Of a DNA stretch of 64,000 bases, positions 9,191-19,983 are shown piece by piece. The notes beneath the pieces were generated by a model. The model saw only the letters and a list, made by a program, of their open reading frames with translations, was not told where the DNA came from and ran no database searches. Both the position numbers and the translations under genes were made by a program. Position 1 is the first letter of the stretch. Every line of letters starts with the position of its first letter. This DNA is from Roseateles hydrophilus (GTDB lineage Bacteria > Pseudomonadota > Gammaproteobacteria > Burkholderiales > Burkholderiaceae_C), in NCBI RefSeq assembly GCF_026712245.1, contig NZ_JAPPUY010000002.1, forward strand, positions 248,001-312,000. Reading direction: 5' to 3'.

Positions 9191-9709
9191 CTACCTGAGG
9201 CTGAAGCCCAGCTCGAAAAACTCGGGGAAGCGCGCCTCCATCGCGCGCTTCAGCGCGCCCAGCGCCACGTAGCGCGAGGCCGTCTTGACGATGTAGGCCA
9301 GCAGCCGGCGTTCCTCGGCATGGCCCTGGCCCAGCAGCGTCAGGTGGTGGCGCAGCGCGCTCCATTCCAGGCGTCGCCAGTACTCGCCGAAGTCGGCGGC
9401 CAGCTCGTCGTGCAGTTGCCCGGCGGCGCGGCAGGCCTCCCAGTGGCGCACGGCGACGTCGATCTCCTCGGCCTCGTCCCGGCTCTGCGTGGCCGGGCGC
9501 AGCAGGGCGGCGATGCCGTCGGTGGGCGAGCCCTGCGGCGCCTCGTCGATCAGGCGCTGCAGCACGGTGTCCAGCCCGGCCTCGGCGATGCGCGCCAGGC
9601 CGGCCTGCAGCGCGGCCGCGTCGGGCGGCAGCCGGGCCGGCGGCTGCGCGCGCAGGGCGGCGCAGGCGTCGCGCAGGAGGGTGTCGGCGGAGGTGGCTGG
9701 GGAGGTCAT
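9191..9709 (-). pseudogene. C-terminal remnant of an AmgK-like aminoglycoside/sugar phosphotransferase
   Basis: 172 residues from the ATG at 9709. From about residue 62 onward the sequence matches, from memory, the C-lobe of AmgK-type cell-wall sugar kinases. The stretches are IAALLRPATQSRDEAEEIDV, VRHWEACRAAG, then DFGEYWRRLEWSALRHHLTL and KTASRYVALGALKRAM; AmgK has LLRDAF, RYWEKARKAG, EWMGLQRHLKVLG and a RY.L.PL end. The catalytic HxDxxxxN and DFQDA motifs are absent: where DFQDA should be there is IDEAPQG. In related genomes amgK-murU sits divergent to lptD, exactly this position. Only 73 bases separate it from lptD, so the kinase half cannot be nearby. It could still be an expressed short protein. 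The family link is inference. Confidence 0.5.
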
Positions 9710-9782
9710 GGGCAGGAAAGGGCTCGTGGATAATGAAATTCTAAGAAGCCGGCCCCGGCAAACCCACTGACTTCGTGCCCCC

Positions 9783-12158
9783 TTGCCGCCTGTGCCGCGC
9801 CTGCCCCGAACGCCCCACCCCCGCCCGCTGTCCGCGCTGATCGCCCTGGCCCTGTGTGCCTGGGGGCCGGTGTCGGCCCGGCCGGCCGAGGAGGCCGTGA
9901 CGCTGCGCGGCAGCCGGCTGCTGACGGCGCCGGCCAAGCCGACCACCAAGCCGGCCATGGTCATCACGGCCGGCAAGCTCACGGCCCAGACCGACCAGGA
10001 TGCCCAGGCCGAGGACGGCGTGGAGCTGCGCTATGGCGAGCTGCTGCTGAATGCCGACAAGCTGAGCTACCGCGTCGTCGAGGACCTGGCGCGCGCCGAG
10101 GGCAACGTCCGCATCCAGCACAACGGCAACCTGTTCACCGGCCCGCTGCTGCAGATGTATGTGAACCGCTTCGAGGGCGAGTTCCTGACCCCGAGCTTCT
10201 TCCTGGCGACGACCGGCGGCGCCGGCAAGGCGCAGGTGGTGCGCTTCCACGACAGCAACCGCTTCAGCGCCACACAGGCCAGCTACAGCAGCTGCCCGGT
10301 TGTGGAAGATCAGGAGCCTGCCTGGCAGATCACCGCCAAGCAGCTGCGCCTGGACATGGCCGGCAACGAGGGCCAGGCCGATGGCGCCGTGCTGCGCTTC
10401 CTCGGCGTGCCGCTGCTGGCCGCGCCGGCACTGAGCTTCCCGCTGAGCTCGGCCCGCAAGTCGGGCTGGCTGCCGCCCAACATCTTCCTGGACAACCGCT
10501 CCGGCCTGGAGCTGGGCGTGCCCTACTACTGGAACATCGCGCCCAACCGCGATGCCACGGTGGCGCCGTTCGCGATGACCAAGCGCGGTGTGGGCGTGGA
10601 CGCCGAGTTCCGCTACCTGGAGCCCGGCCACGCCGGCCGTATCAACGTCGACCTGCTGCCCGGCGACCGCGTCTACGGCAACTCGCGCTGGAGCCTCAAG
10701 CTCGAGAACGACGGCACGCTGGGCGACTGGCGCTACCGCCTCAAGAGCGAGCGCGTGTCCGACGACGACTACTGGAAGGACTTGTCGCGCCGTGTCGAGA
10801 GCCAGACGCCGCGGCTGCTGGCCAACGACTTCTCGCTGCAGCGCCACCGCGAGCTGTCCTGGGGCGTCATCGACAGCTACGCCCGCGTGCAGCGCTGGCA
10901 GACGCTGCAGGGCAGCGACGCGCTGTCGCGCTTCGACTCGCCCTACCAGCGCAGCCCGCAGCTGGGCGTGCGCGTGTCCACCGCCGCCGACGAGGCCGTG
11001 CTGGACAGCTTCCGCCCCTGGGGCCGCAAGGCGCGGCTGGAGGGCGGGCTGGAGCTGGAATACAACCGCTTCGACCTGCCGGGCTCGGCACTGGCCGGCC
11101 AGGCGCAGGGCGGCCAGCGCATGCACGCGCTGGGGCATGTGGCGGCGCCCGTGGGTGGCGAGGCCTGGTGGCTGATCCCGCGCGTGTCCGTCAACGCGGC
11201 GGCCTATGACCTGGATCAGCCGCTGGCCGATGGCCGCCGTCGCATGAGCCGGCTGATCCCGACGCTCAGTGTCGATCACGGCTGGGTGTTCGAGCGCGAC
11301 ACCAAGCTGTTCGGCCGCGCGATGCGCCAGAGCCTGGAGCCGCGCCTGCTGTACGTGAACACGCCGTACCGCGACCAGCTGAGCCTGCCCAACTTCGACT
11401 CGGCGCCCAAGGACTTCAACTTCGACTCCATCTACACCGACAACCAGTTCTCGGGCGTGGACCGGGTGTCGGACATGCATGCGCTGAGCTTCGGCGCCAC
11501 CAGCCGCTGGATCAGTGCGTCGCAGGGCGAGGAGATCCTGCGCGTGGGCGCCGTGCAGCGCGTGCTGTTCCGCGACCAGCGCGTCACGCCCGATGGCCAG
11601 CCGGTCACGCAGCGCTTCTCCGACCTGCTGCTGGCCGCCGCCGCGCGCCTGGACGAGCGCTGGTGGGCCGACAGCACGCTGGAGTTCAACCCTGAGACCA
11701 ACCGCTACGTGCGCTCGGTGGTGCGAGCCCGCTACTCGCCGGGGCCGTTCAAGACCTTGAGCGTCGCCTACCGGCTGGCGCGCGCGCAGAGCGAGCAGGT
11801 CGAGCTGGCCTGGCAGTGGCCCATCTACGGCCAGCCCGTCACCCAGCGCGGCGCCAACAGCCAGAGCTGCGGCGGTGCGTGGTACAGCGCCGGGCGCGTG
11901 CAGTACTCGCTGCGCGACAAGCGGCTGACCGACTCCGTGGCCGGCTTCGAGTACGACGCCGGCTGCTGGCTGCTGCGCTTCGGCGTCGAGCGGCTGTCGA
12001 CCGGCCGGGCCGAGACCAACACCCGGCTCATGCTGCAGCTGGAGCTCGTGGGCCTCAGCCAGCTGGGCTCCAATGCCCTGAAGGTCTTGAAGGACAATGT
12101 GCCCGGTTACCGCCGGCTGAGTTCCGACCGTTCGCCGAGTTCAGACTTCCTCCCATGA
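9783..12158 (+). CDS. lptD: LPS-assembly outer-membrane protein LptD
   Basis: About 790 residues. A signal peptide (ALIALALCAWGPVSA) is followed by an N-terminal OstA/LptA-like beta-jellyroll (about residues 60-180: VELRYGELLLNADKLSYRVV, GNVRIQHNGNLFTGP). A large 26-strand-type beta-barrel follows, starting around FFLDNRSGLELGVPYYW-like text and containing the conserved SFPLSSARKSGWLPP segment. It inserts LPS into the outer leaflet together with LptE. The start codon is unusual: TTG at 9783 or GTG at 9792; no ATG gives the signal peptide. The stop overlaps surA by four bases, so the barrel and its chaperone are coupled. Confidence 0.95.
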   Translation: MPPVPRLPRTPHPRPLSALIALALCAWGPVSARPAEEAVTLRGSRLLTAPAKPTTKPAMVITAGKLTAQTDQDAQAEDGVELRYGELLLNADKLSYRVVEDLARAEGNVRIQHNGNLFTGPLLQMYVNRFEGEFLTPSFFLATTGGAGKAQVVRFHDSNRFSATQASYSSCPVVEDQEPAWQITAKQLRLDMAGNEGQADGAVLRFLGVPLLAAPALSFPLSSARKSGWLPPNIFLDNRSGLELGVPYYWNIAPNRDATVAPFAMTKRGVGVDAEFRYLEPGHAGRINVDLLPGDRVYGNSRWSLKLENDGTLGDWRYRLKSERVSDDDYWKDLSRRVESQTPRLLANDFSLQRHRELSWGVIDSYARVQRWQTLQGSDALSRFDSPYQRSPQLGVRVSTAADEAVLDSFRPWGRKARLEGGLELEYNRFDLPGSALAGQAQGGQRMHALGHVAAPVGGEAWWLIPRVSVNAAAYDLDQPLADGRRRMSRLIPTLSVDHGWVFERDTKLFGRAMRQSLEPRLLYVNTPYRDQLSLPNFDSAPKDFNFDSIYTDNQFSGVDRVSDMHALSFGATSRWISASQGEEILRVGAVQRVLFRDQRVTPDGQPVTQRFSDLLLAAAARLDERWWADSTLEFNPETNRYVRSVVRARYSPGPFKTLSVAYRLARAQSEQVELAWQWPIYGQPVTQRGANSQSCGGAWYSAGRVQYSLRDKRLTDSVAGFEYDAGCWLLRFGVERLSTGRAETNTRLMLQLELVGLSQLGSNALKVLKDNVPGYRRLSSDRSPSSDFLP

Positions 12159-13468
12159 TCCATCGCCTTGCTCCCACTTTCCTCGCAGTGACGCTGGCCC
12201 TGGCCGCCCTCGGCGCCACGGCCCAGACGGCTCCCACGCTGCAGCCGGGGGACTACATCGCCGCCGTCGTCAACCAGGACGTCGTGGCCGCCAGCGAGGT
12301 CATCGCCCGCACGGAGCGGCTGCGCCAGGAGGCCCGCCAGAAGGGCGAGGTCATGCCCGAGACGGCTGGCCTGCGCAAGCAGGCGCTGGAGGCGCTGATC
12401 GAGGATCGCGTGCTCGTGACCCATGCGCGCGAGACCGGCAACAAGGTGGACGAGGCTGAGCTGGACCGCGTCGTTGCCAACGTGGCCGCGCAGAACAAGC
12501 TGACCATGCCGCAGCTGCTGCAGCGCCTCAAGCAGGACGGCACCGACTACAAGAGCTTTCGCGAGAACCTGCGCGACCAGATGATGACCGAGCGCGTGCG
12601 TGAGCGCGAGGTGCAGGGCCGCATCAAGGTCAGCGATGCCGAGATCGACGCCTGGCTGGACAAGAAGCGCCAGGCGCTGGAGCAGGGCGGGCAGGTCAAC
12701 CTGGCGCAGGTGCTGGTGACGGTGCCCGACGGCGCCGCCGAGGCCGTCGTCGCTGAGCGGCGCGCGATTGCCGAGGCGGCGCTGGCCCGTGTCCAGGGCG
12801 GTGAGGATTTCGCCAAGGTCGCGCGCGAGGTCTCGGAGGACGGCAACAAGGCCCGTGGCGGCGAGATCGGCCTGCGCCCGGTCGACCGCCTGCCTGACAT
12901 CTTCGTCAGCGCCGTCAAGGACCTGAAGAGCGGCCAGGTCGCCCCGGCCCTGCTGCGCAGCGGCGCGGGCTTCCACATCCTCAAGGTCGTTGAGCGCCAG
13001 GGCGCCGGGTCCATGACGCAGAGCCTGCAGACGCGCGCCCGCCACATCCTGCTGCGCCCCTCGGCCCAGCTGACCGCCGAGGTCGCCGCGCGCCGCCTGG
13101 CCGAGATGAAGCGTCAGATCGAGGCCGGCCAGGCCAAGTTCGAGGACCTCGCCAAGGCCAACTCCGAGGACGGCAGCGCCGAAGGCGGTGGTGACCTGGG
13201 CTGGATGGGCGCGGGTGGCTTCGTGCCCGAGTTCGAGGAGGCCATGAACGCGCTGGCGCTGAACGGCATCTCCGGCCCCGTCATGTCGCGTTTTGGCGTG
13301 CACCTGATCCAGGTGCTGGAGCGTCGCACCGTCGAGGTGGACCCCAAGGTGCTCCGCGACCAGGCCCGCGGTGCGCTGCGCGAGCAGAAGTACGACGAGG
13401 TCTACCAGGACTGGGTCAAGGAACTGCGCGCCAAGGCCTTCGTCGAAGTGCGTGAGTGGCTGGATTGA
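12155..13468 (+). CDS. surA: periplasmic chaperone/peptidyl-prolyl isomerase SurA
   Basis: 437 residues. A signal peptide ([20 protein letters not shown]) is followed by the SurA N-terminal chaperone domain ([35 protein letters not shown]). Two parvulin-type PPIase domains follow, at roughly residues 180-280 and 290-390; the second is recognised by [13 protein letters not shown] and [21 protein letters not shown]-terminal helix ends the protein. SurA escorts outer-membrane beta-barrel proteins, including LptD, through the periplasm. ATG at 12155 overlaps the lptD stop. Standard length and order. Confidence 0.96.
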   Translation: MIHRLAPTFLAVTLALAALGATAQTAPTLQPGDYIAAVVNQDVVAASEVIARTERLRQEARQKGEVMPETAGLRKQALEALIEDRVLVTHARETGNKVDEAELDRVVANVAAQNKLTMPQLLQRLKQDGTDYKSFRENLRDQMMTERVREREVQGRIKVSDAEIDAWLDKKRQALEQGGQVNLAQVLVTVPDGAAEAVVAERRAIAEAALARVQGGEDFAKVAREVSEDGNKARGGEIGLRPVDRLPDIFVSAVKDLKSGQVAPALLRSGAGFHILKVVERQGAGSMTQSLQTRARHILLRPSAQLTAEVAARRLAEMKRQIEAGQAKFEDLAKANSEDGSAEGGGDLGWMGAGGFVPEFEEAMNALALNGISGPVMSRFGVHLIQVLERRTVEVDPKVLRDQARGALREQKYDEVYQDWVKELRAKAFVEVREWLD

Positions 13469-14247
13469 AGAGCCACATCCCCCGCAAGCGCTTCGGTCAG
13501 CACTTTCTGACCGACACGGCGCTGATCGACGCCATCATCGACCTCATCGCGCCGCAGGCCGGCGAGACGCTGGTGGAGATCGGCCCGGGCCTGGGCGCGA
13601 TGACGCTGCCGCTGCTGGCGCGCATCCCGGCCGAGTCGCCCAAGCTGACCGTCATCGAGCTGGACCGCGACCTCGCCGCGCGCCTGCGCAAGCGTGACGA
13701 CGTGGAGGTCATCGAGAGCGACGTGCTCAAGGTCGACTTCCGCGCGCTGGCCGTGGCCAAGGGTGCGAAGCTGCGCGTTGTCGGCAACCTGCCCTACAAC
13801 ATCTCCACGCCCATCCTGTTTCACCTGCTGGACGCGGTGGACGATGTCGTCGACCAGCACTTCATGCTGCAGAAGGAAGTCGTCGACCGCATGGCCGCCG
13901 GCCCTGGCAGCAAGGACTACGGGCGCCTCAGCGTCATGCTGCAGTGGCGCTACGACATCGAGTCGGTGCTGGATGTGCCGCCCGAGGCGTTCGATCCACC
14001 GCCGCGCGTGGACTCGGCCATCGTGCGCATGCAGCCGCTCAAGGCCCCGCCGGCGCTGGACCCGGCGCTGCTGGGCGAACTCGTCGCCAGCGCGTTCTCG
14101 CAGCGCCGCAAGCTGCTGCGCCACAGCCTGGGCAAATGGCTGGCCGAGCGCGGCTACCAGGGCCGCTTCGACCTGCAGCGCCGGGCCGAGGAAGTGCCGG
14201 TGCACGAGTTCGTCGCGCTGGCGCTGGAAGTGGCGCCGCCGCAATGA
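13456..14247 (+). CDS. rsmA: 16S rRNA dimethyladenosine transferase RsmA (KsgA)
   Basis: 263 residues from GTG at 13456, or 260 from TTG at 13465, which would give a four-base TTGA overlap with surA; I cannot choose between them. It dimethylates two adjacent adenines in helix 45 of 16S rRNA. Seen: the [10 protein letters not shown] start, SAM motif [16 protein letters not shown], acidic motif [11 protein letters not shown], and the catalytic NLPYNISTP motif IV. Third gene of the lptD-surA-rsmA operon; pdxA, often found between surA and rsmA elsewhere, is absent here. A strong terminator follows. Confidence 0.96.
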   Translation: MAGLKSHIPRKRFGQHFLTDTALIDAIIDLIAPQAGETLVEIGPGLGAMTLPLLARIPAESPKLTVIELDRDLAARLRKRDDVEVIESDVLKVDFRALAVAKGAKLRVVGNLPYNISTPILFHLLDAVDDVVDQHFMLQKEVVDRMAAGPGSKDYGRLSVMLQWRYDIESVLDVPPEAFDPPPRVDSAIVRMQPLKAPPALDPALLGELVASAFSQRRKLLRHSLGKWLAERGYQGRFDLQRRAEEVPVHEFVALALEVAPPQ

Positions 14248-14250
14248 CAA

Positions 14251-14278
14251 ACGGGACCCAAGGGTCCCGTTTTCTTTT
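14251..14278 (+). terminator. Rho-independent terminator after rsmA
   Basis: Perfect stem ACGGGACC / GGTCCCGT with a four-base CAAG loop, starting three bases after the rsmA stop, followed by a T-rich run (TTTTCTTTT). It should end the lptD-surA-rsmA transcript. Confidence 0.92.
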
Positions 14279-14324
14279 GGCTGGCGTTCGGCGCGTCAGG
14301 CCGCCGAACGTGACGTACGCGCGG

Positions 14325-14453
14325 TCAGGCCGCGCTCAGCCACATCGACGTGTCGAAGGCGCTGCACATCATCGGCATGTTCACGCCGAAGTTGGGGTTG
14401 CCAATTGTCGACTTCGCGCTTTTCGGCGCAGGCTTTTCAACCACCGGGGCCAC
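14325..14453 (-). CDS. possible small protein downstream of barstar gene
   Basis: A 42-residue frame from a GTG at 14453, ending NMPMMCSAFDTSMWLSAA. Codons after the start have mostly G or C in the third position, as in neighbouring real genes, whereas the in-frame extension upstream (into the barstar gene) does not. No ribosome-binding site is clear, no family is recognised, and the opposite strand is also open here. It could be a fragment or chance. The rest of 14279-14494 shows only short inverted repeats. Confidence 0.22.
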   Translation of the reverse strand: MAPVVEKPAPKSAKSTIGNPNFGVNMPMMCSAFDTSMWLSAA

Positions 14454-14459
14454 CTCAGC

Positions 14460-14496
14460 AGCCCGCTCCCATGACCCGTTTTCTTGGGAGCGGGCT
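14460..14496. repeat. 12-bp inverted repeat at the 3' end of the barstar gene
   Basis: Arms AGCCCGCTCCCA (14460-14471) and TGGGAGCGGGCT (14485-14496) around a 13-base loop. The right arm reaches into the stop codon of the barstar-like gene. Neither side is followed by a T-run, so it is a stable hairpin that could act as an mRNA 3' end or weak bidirectional terminator, not a classic one. Confidence 0.6.
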
Positions 14497-14890
14497 ACTG
14501 AAAAGAATAGAAGCACCGGAAGGGGATCTTCCTGTCGGCCCAGTAGTCGGCCGTGTCGCGGAAGACGTCGAGCAGCTGCTCGCGGGCCTCGCGATCGAAA
14601 CGCACGTTGTCGGGCAACTGCTCCAGCACCACGACGAAGCCCGGCTGGCTGCCGGCCTTGTGGACGAGGTCGGTCATGCAGTCATGCAGGGCGTCCAGGT
14701 TCTTGCCGAAGTGAGCAGGGAAGAGGAAGGCCTGCGCGATGCCGTCCAGCACGTCCTGCTTGGACTGCGCCTCCGACAGATTGGCGTACAGGAAATGCTG
14801 GCCCGCCTCTTGAGCGGCCTGCATCAAGTCCTCGACCCGGTAGGCCCGTATGGCCTGCACGATATTGGGACGGACGGTCTGCAAAAGCAT
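14495..14890 (-). CDS. barstar-family ribonuclease inhibitor
   Basis: 131 residues, no signal peptide, so cytoplasmic. The core FPAHFGKNLDALHDCMTDL aligns by eye with the barnase-binding helix of barstar (YYGENLDALWDCLTG). Asp66 and Asp70 sit where barstar Asp35 and Asp39 contact the ribonuclease active site. It lies directly downstream of, and in the same direction as, a secreted guanyl-specific ribonuclease gene (46 bases apart), the expected toxin-then-antidote order. It would protect the cell from ribonuclease that folds before export. The family call is from motif recognition; the pairing is inferred from adjacency. Confidence 0.88.
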   Translation of the reverse strand: MLLQTVRPNIVQAIRAYRVEDLMQAAQEAGQHFLYANLSEAQSKQDVLDGIAQAFLFPAHFGKNLDALHDCMTDLVHKAGSQPGFVVVLEQLPDNVRFDREAREQLLDVFRDTADYWADRKIPFRCFYSFQ

Positions 14891-14935
14891 GGTCGCGTTC
14901 CTCCTTTCAAGTCACAAAACAGCTGAACCTTGGCT

Positions 14936-15358
14936 TCACCGGCCGGCCCCGGCGCGAATGCGCTGGAAGCTGGCGTAGTGGTCACCGGTGTAATAACAGA
15001 CCTCGGGCGACGTGGGCGGTGTGCCGCCACAGACGAGGCGGCGAGCGCCCCGGTTGCGTGCGCCAGGGGTCTTGACCGTGTATTCGCGATAGAAGCCGCG
15101 CGCCTTGCGGGGCAGCAGTCGTTCGCGATTGCCGAACACCGTGCCGTCCTTGCTGTAGGGAAATGGGCCGCCGGCCAACACGAGCCGGTGGGTTTCCTGA
15201 GCCTGGGCGGGCAGCTCGCTCAGCGATATTTCAGCCAGAGCGGGCGAGTCGGTGGGGGCTGCTTCCCTGGCCTGCACACCTCCGGCGAGGCCGGAAAGCA
15301 GCAGGGCGGTGGTGACCGCCGAGGCGCCGGAGCGCGCCAGCCACGAGAGCAAAGACAC
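14936..15358 (-). CDS. secreted guanyl-specific ribonuclease (RNase Sa/barnase superfamily)
   Basis: 140 residues. An N-terminal signal peptide runs to about residue 30 (GLAGGVQA). The mature part resembles Streptomyces RNase Sa: LPAQAQETHRLV, GGPFPYSKDGTVFGNRE, LLPRKARGFYREYTVKTPGA, then TGDHYASFQRI. Catalytic residues by analogy are Glu92 (REYTV), Arg103 and Arg107 (RNRGARR) and His127 (GDHY), all present. It should cleave RNA after guanosine. Two Cys (110, 121) flank a loop and may pair. The barstar-like inhibitor gene lies immediately downstream. Confidence 0.9.
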   Translation of the reverse strand: MSLLSWLARSGASAVTTALLLSGLAGGVQAREAAPTDSPALAEISLSELPAQAQETHRLVLAGGPFPYSKDGTVFGNRERLLPRKARGFYREYTVKTPGARNRGARRLVCGGTPPTSPEVCYYTGDHYASFQRIRAGAGR

Positions 15359-15508
15359 GGGTTTACCCTTGATTCGAAACCGATATGGTACCGAAGCGAC
15401 CCCGAAAGCTCAAGCCGGCTCGGGGTGCCGGAGTTCCGCGCAAGGGCATGTGAGCCCGTGCTTACATGCGCGCAAGTGCTTGTTCTGAAAAGAGTTGTGA
15501 CGGGGCGG

Positions 15509-15540
15509 TGACAGAAATTTTGGAATGAAAACTTCTGTCA
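15509..15540. promoter_or_regulatory. 32-bp AT-rich dyad between maeB and the ribonuclease gene
   Basis: TGACAGAA...TTCTGTCA with a further inner pair TTTT/AAAA: TGACAGAA-a-TTTT-ggaatg-AAAA-c-TTCTGTCA, one mismatch. It lies in the 233-base AT-richer gap (15359-15591), about 150 bases upstream of the ribonuclease start and 52 bases past the maeB stop. Too AT-rich and lacking a T-run for a normal terminator; could be an operator. Elsewhere in the gap I see nothing definite. Confidence 0.4.
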
Positions 15541-15591
15541 ATTGGGGGAGTCCGGGCGAGCTTGTCCGGCCCGTCCCAAGCCCAGCGCCCC

Positions 15592-17889
<2,298 letters not shown>

Positions 17890-17994
17890 GGCGGAACGGG
17901 CAGAACGGAGGCGCAAGGCCGGCGGGGTGGGAATCATGCCACCGCCATCCGGGCGTGGTCGCTGCGGATGTCCACACGCAAGACAATCGCGGCG

Positions 17995-18933
17995 ATGGGT
18001 GAATTCGATCTGATCCGGCGCTACTTCCAGCGCCCTGCGGCTGCCGGCGTGGATGTCGGCGTGGGCGACGACTGCGCGGTGCTGGCGCCCACGCCGGGCG
18101 CACGCTGGCTGGTGTCCAGCGACATGCTGGTGGAAGGGCGGCATTTCCTGTCGACTGTCGATCCGGCGCGGCTGGGCCACAAGGCGCTGGCCGTCAACCT
18201 CAGCGACCTGGCCGCCTGCGGCGCCGCGCCGCGAGGCTTCACTTTGGCGCTGGCGCTGCCGCGCGTTGACGAAGCCTGGCTGGCCGGTTTCTCGCGCGGG
18301 CTGCTCGCGCTGGCCGATGCACACGGCTGCCCGCTGGTGGGCGGCGACACGACGCAGGGCCCGCTGAACCTGTGCATCACCGTGTTCGGCGAGGCGCCGG
18401 GCGGCCAGGCGCTGCTGCGCAGCGGCGCGCGGGTGGGCGACGAGATCTGGGTGTCCGGCATGCTGGGCGATGCGCGGCTGGCACTGGAGGTGTTCCGCGG
18501 CACGGTGGCGCTGGCCGGCGATGCCTTCGAGCGCGTGCGCCTGGCGATGGAATGCCCCACGCCGCGCGTCGCGCTGGGCCAGGCGCTGCGCGGCGTCGCC
18601 ACGGCGGCGCTGGACCTCTCCGACGGCCTGCTGGGCGACCTGGGCCACCTGCTGGCCGCGTCCGGCGTCGGCGCGCGCCTCGATGTCGACGCGTTGCCGC
18701 GCAGCGCCGTGCTGGCCGCGCAGCCCGCCGCGCTGCAGCACACCTGCGTGCTCGCCGGTGGCGACGACTACGAGCTGGTGTTCACCGCGCCGCCCGGCGC
18801 CCGGCTGCCGGACGTGGGCGTGCCGCTGACGCGTGTCGGCGTCATCGAGGCCGCGCCGGGCCTGCGCGTGGTGGACGCCCAGGGCCGCGACCTCGCGCAT
18901 GGCCTGCGCAGCTTCGACCATTTCGCCGCATGA
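17995..18933 (+). CDS. thiL: thiamine-monophosphate kinase
   Basis: 312 residues. Phosphorylates thiamine monophosphate to thiamine diphosphate, the last step of cofactor synthesis. PurM-like fold: GEFDLIRRYF start, VGVGDDCAVL (nucleotide/metal Asp pair), SSDMLVEGRHF, the AVNLSDLAACGA motif, LVGGDTTQG, ALDLSDGLLGDLGHL and GGDDYELVF. Start at ATG 17995. A GACAAT hexamer 10-12 bases upstream could be a -10 box, giving a very short leader (inference). The stop overlaps pgpA by four bases. Confidence 0.95.
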   Translation: MGEFDLIRRYFQRPAAAGVDVGVGDDCAVLAPTPGARWLVSSDMLVEGRHFLSTVDPARLGHKALAVNLSDLAACGAAPRGFTLALALPRVDEAWLAGFSRGLLALADAHGCPLVGGDTTQGPLNLCITVFGEAPGGQALLRSGARVGDEIWVSGMLGDARLALEVFRGTVALAGDAFERVRLAMECPTPRVALGQALRGVATAALDLSDGLLGDLGHLLAASGVGARLDVDALPRSAVLAAQPAALQHTCVLAGGDDYELVFTAPPGARLPDVGVPLTRVGVIEAAPGLRVVDAQGRDLAHGLRSFDHFAA

Positions 18934-19475
18934 GCGCCGCGCCGTTCGAGCCGCAAGCGCCCGTGCGTCCCACGCTGGGCTTCATGGTGCGCCACCCGGC
19001 GCGCTGGATCGCGTTGGGCTTTGGCAGCGGCCTGGCGCCGCGCGCGCCTGGCACCGTCGGCACGCTGTGGGCCTGGGCCGCGTTCAGCCTGTTGTCGATC
19101 TGGCTGGGCGACGCCGGCTGGGCGCTGCTGATCGGCCTGGGCACGCTGGTCGGCTGGTGGGCCTGCACGCGCTGCGCCCAGCACCTGCACACGCCCGACC
19201 CGGGGTCCATCGTCTGGGACGAGGTGCTGGCCTTCTGGCTGGTGCTGTGGCTGATCGCGCCAAGCGGCCTGCTGGCCCAGGCCGTGGCCTTCGGCCTGTT
19301 TCGCTTCTTTGACGCGGCCAAGCCCGGCCCGGTGGGCTGGGCGGACCGTCTCTTCAAGGCCGAGCGCGGTGCGCCCATCGGCTGGGCGCAGGGGCTTGGC
19401 ATCCTGGTGGACGATTTCGTGGCGGCCGGCTGCACGCTGGTCGTCGTGGCGCTGTATCGCGTGCTGATGGGGTGA
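18930..19475 (+). CDS. pgpA: phosphatidylglycerophosphatase A
   Basis: 181 residues, integral inner-membrane protein with about four hydrophobic segments. It dephosphorylates phosphatidylglycerophosphate to phosphatidylglycerol. Family signatures: ALGFGSGLAPRAPGTVGTL near the start, DPGSIVWDEVLAFWL, FRFFDAAKPGPVGWAD and GILVDDFVAAG; the repeated acidic residues are the catalytic/metal set. The ATG overlaps the thiL stop (ATGA), a common proteobacterial pairing. Confidence 0.95.
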   Translation: MSAAPFEPQAPVRPTLGFMVRHPARWIALGFGSGLAPRAPGTVGTLWAWAAFSLLSIWLGDAGWALLIGLGTLVGWWACTRCAQHLHTPDPGSIVWDEVLAFWLVLWLIAPSGLLAQAVAFGLFRFFDAAKPGPVGWADRLFKAERGAPIGWAQGLGILVDDFVAAGCTLVVVALYRVLMG

Positions 19476-19479
19476 GGCG

Positions 19480-19983
19480 ATGGATGAACGGATGGACCGC
19501 ATTGCGGCCGGCCTGCTGCGCCGTGGCGAGCGCCTGGGCACGGCGGAGAGTTGCACGGGCGGGCTGATCGCCGCGGCCTGCACGGACATGGCCGGCTCCA
19601 GCCAGTGGTTCGAGCGCGGCATCGTCAGCTACAGCAACGCGGCCAAGGCCGAGCTGCTCGGCGTGCCGCCTGCGCTGATCGAGGCGCACGGCGCCGTCAG
19701 CGCCGCGGTGGCCGAGGCCATGGCGCTCGGGTTGCTGGCGCGCGCGCCCGTGGACTGGGCGCTGGCGGTCACCGGCATTGCCGGGCCTACGGGCGGCAGC
19801 CCGGCCAAGCCGGTCGGCACCGTGTGGCTGTCGCTGGCGCGGGCCGGCGGCGCCGTGCGGGTGTGGCGCGAGCGCTTCGACGGTGATCGCCAGGCCGTGC
19901 GCGCGCAGACCGTGGCGTCGGGGCTGGCGGCGCTGGATGCCGCCTTGGACGCCGCCACGAACGCTGCGTTGGGCGACGCCTAA
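19480..19983 (+). CDS. pncC: nicotinamide-nucleotide amidohydrolase (CinA C-terminal type)
   Basis: 167 residues, the stand-alone CinA C-terminal domain. Deamidates NMN to nicotinate mononucleotide, recycling pyridine nucleotide. Seen: GTAESCTGGLIAAACTDMAG with the catalytic Ser (residue 24), GIVSYSNAAKAELLGV and TGIAGPTGGSPAKPVGTVW. Follows pgpA by four bases, so thiL-pgpA-pncC forms one operon. Its end overlaps the convergent ABC permease gene by four bases. Confidence 0.94.
   Translation: MDERMDRIAAGLLRRGERLGTAESCTGGLIAAACTDMAGSSQWFERGIVSYSNAAKAELLGVPPALIEAHGAVSAAVAEAMALGLLARAPVDWALAVTGIAGPTGGSPAKPVGTVWLSLARAGGAVRVWRERFDGDRQAVRAQTVASGLAALDAALDAATNAALGDA

Noticed and set aside
17890-18921. 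Extension of the maeB frame upstream across thiL
   Set aside because: The MaeB family begins at about 17889 and the rest is the mirror of thiL.
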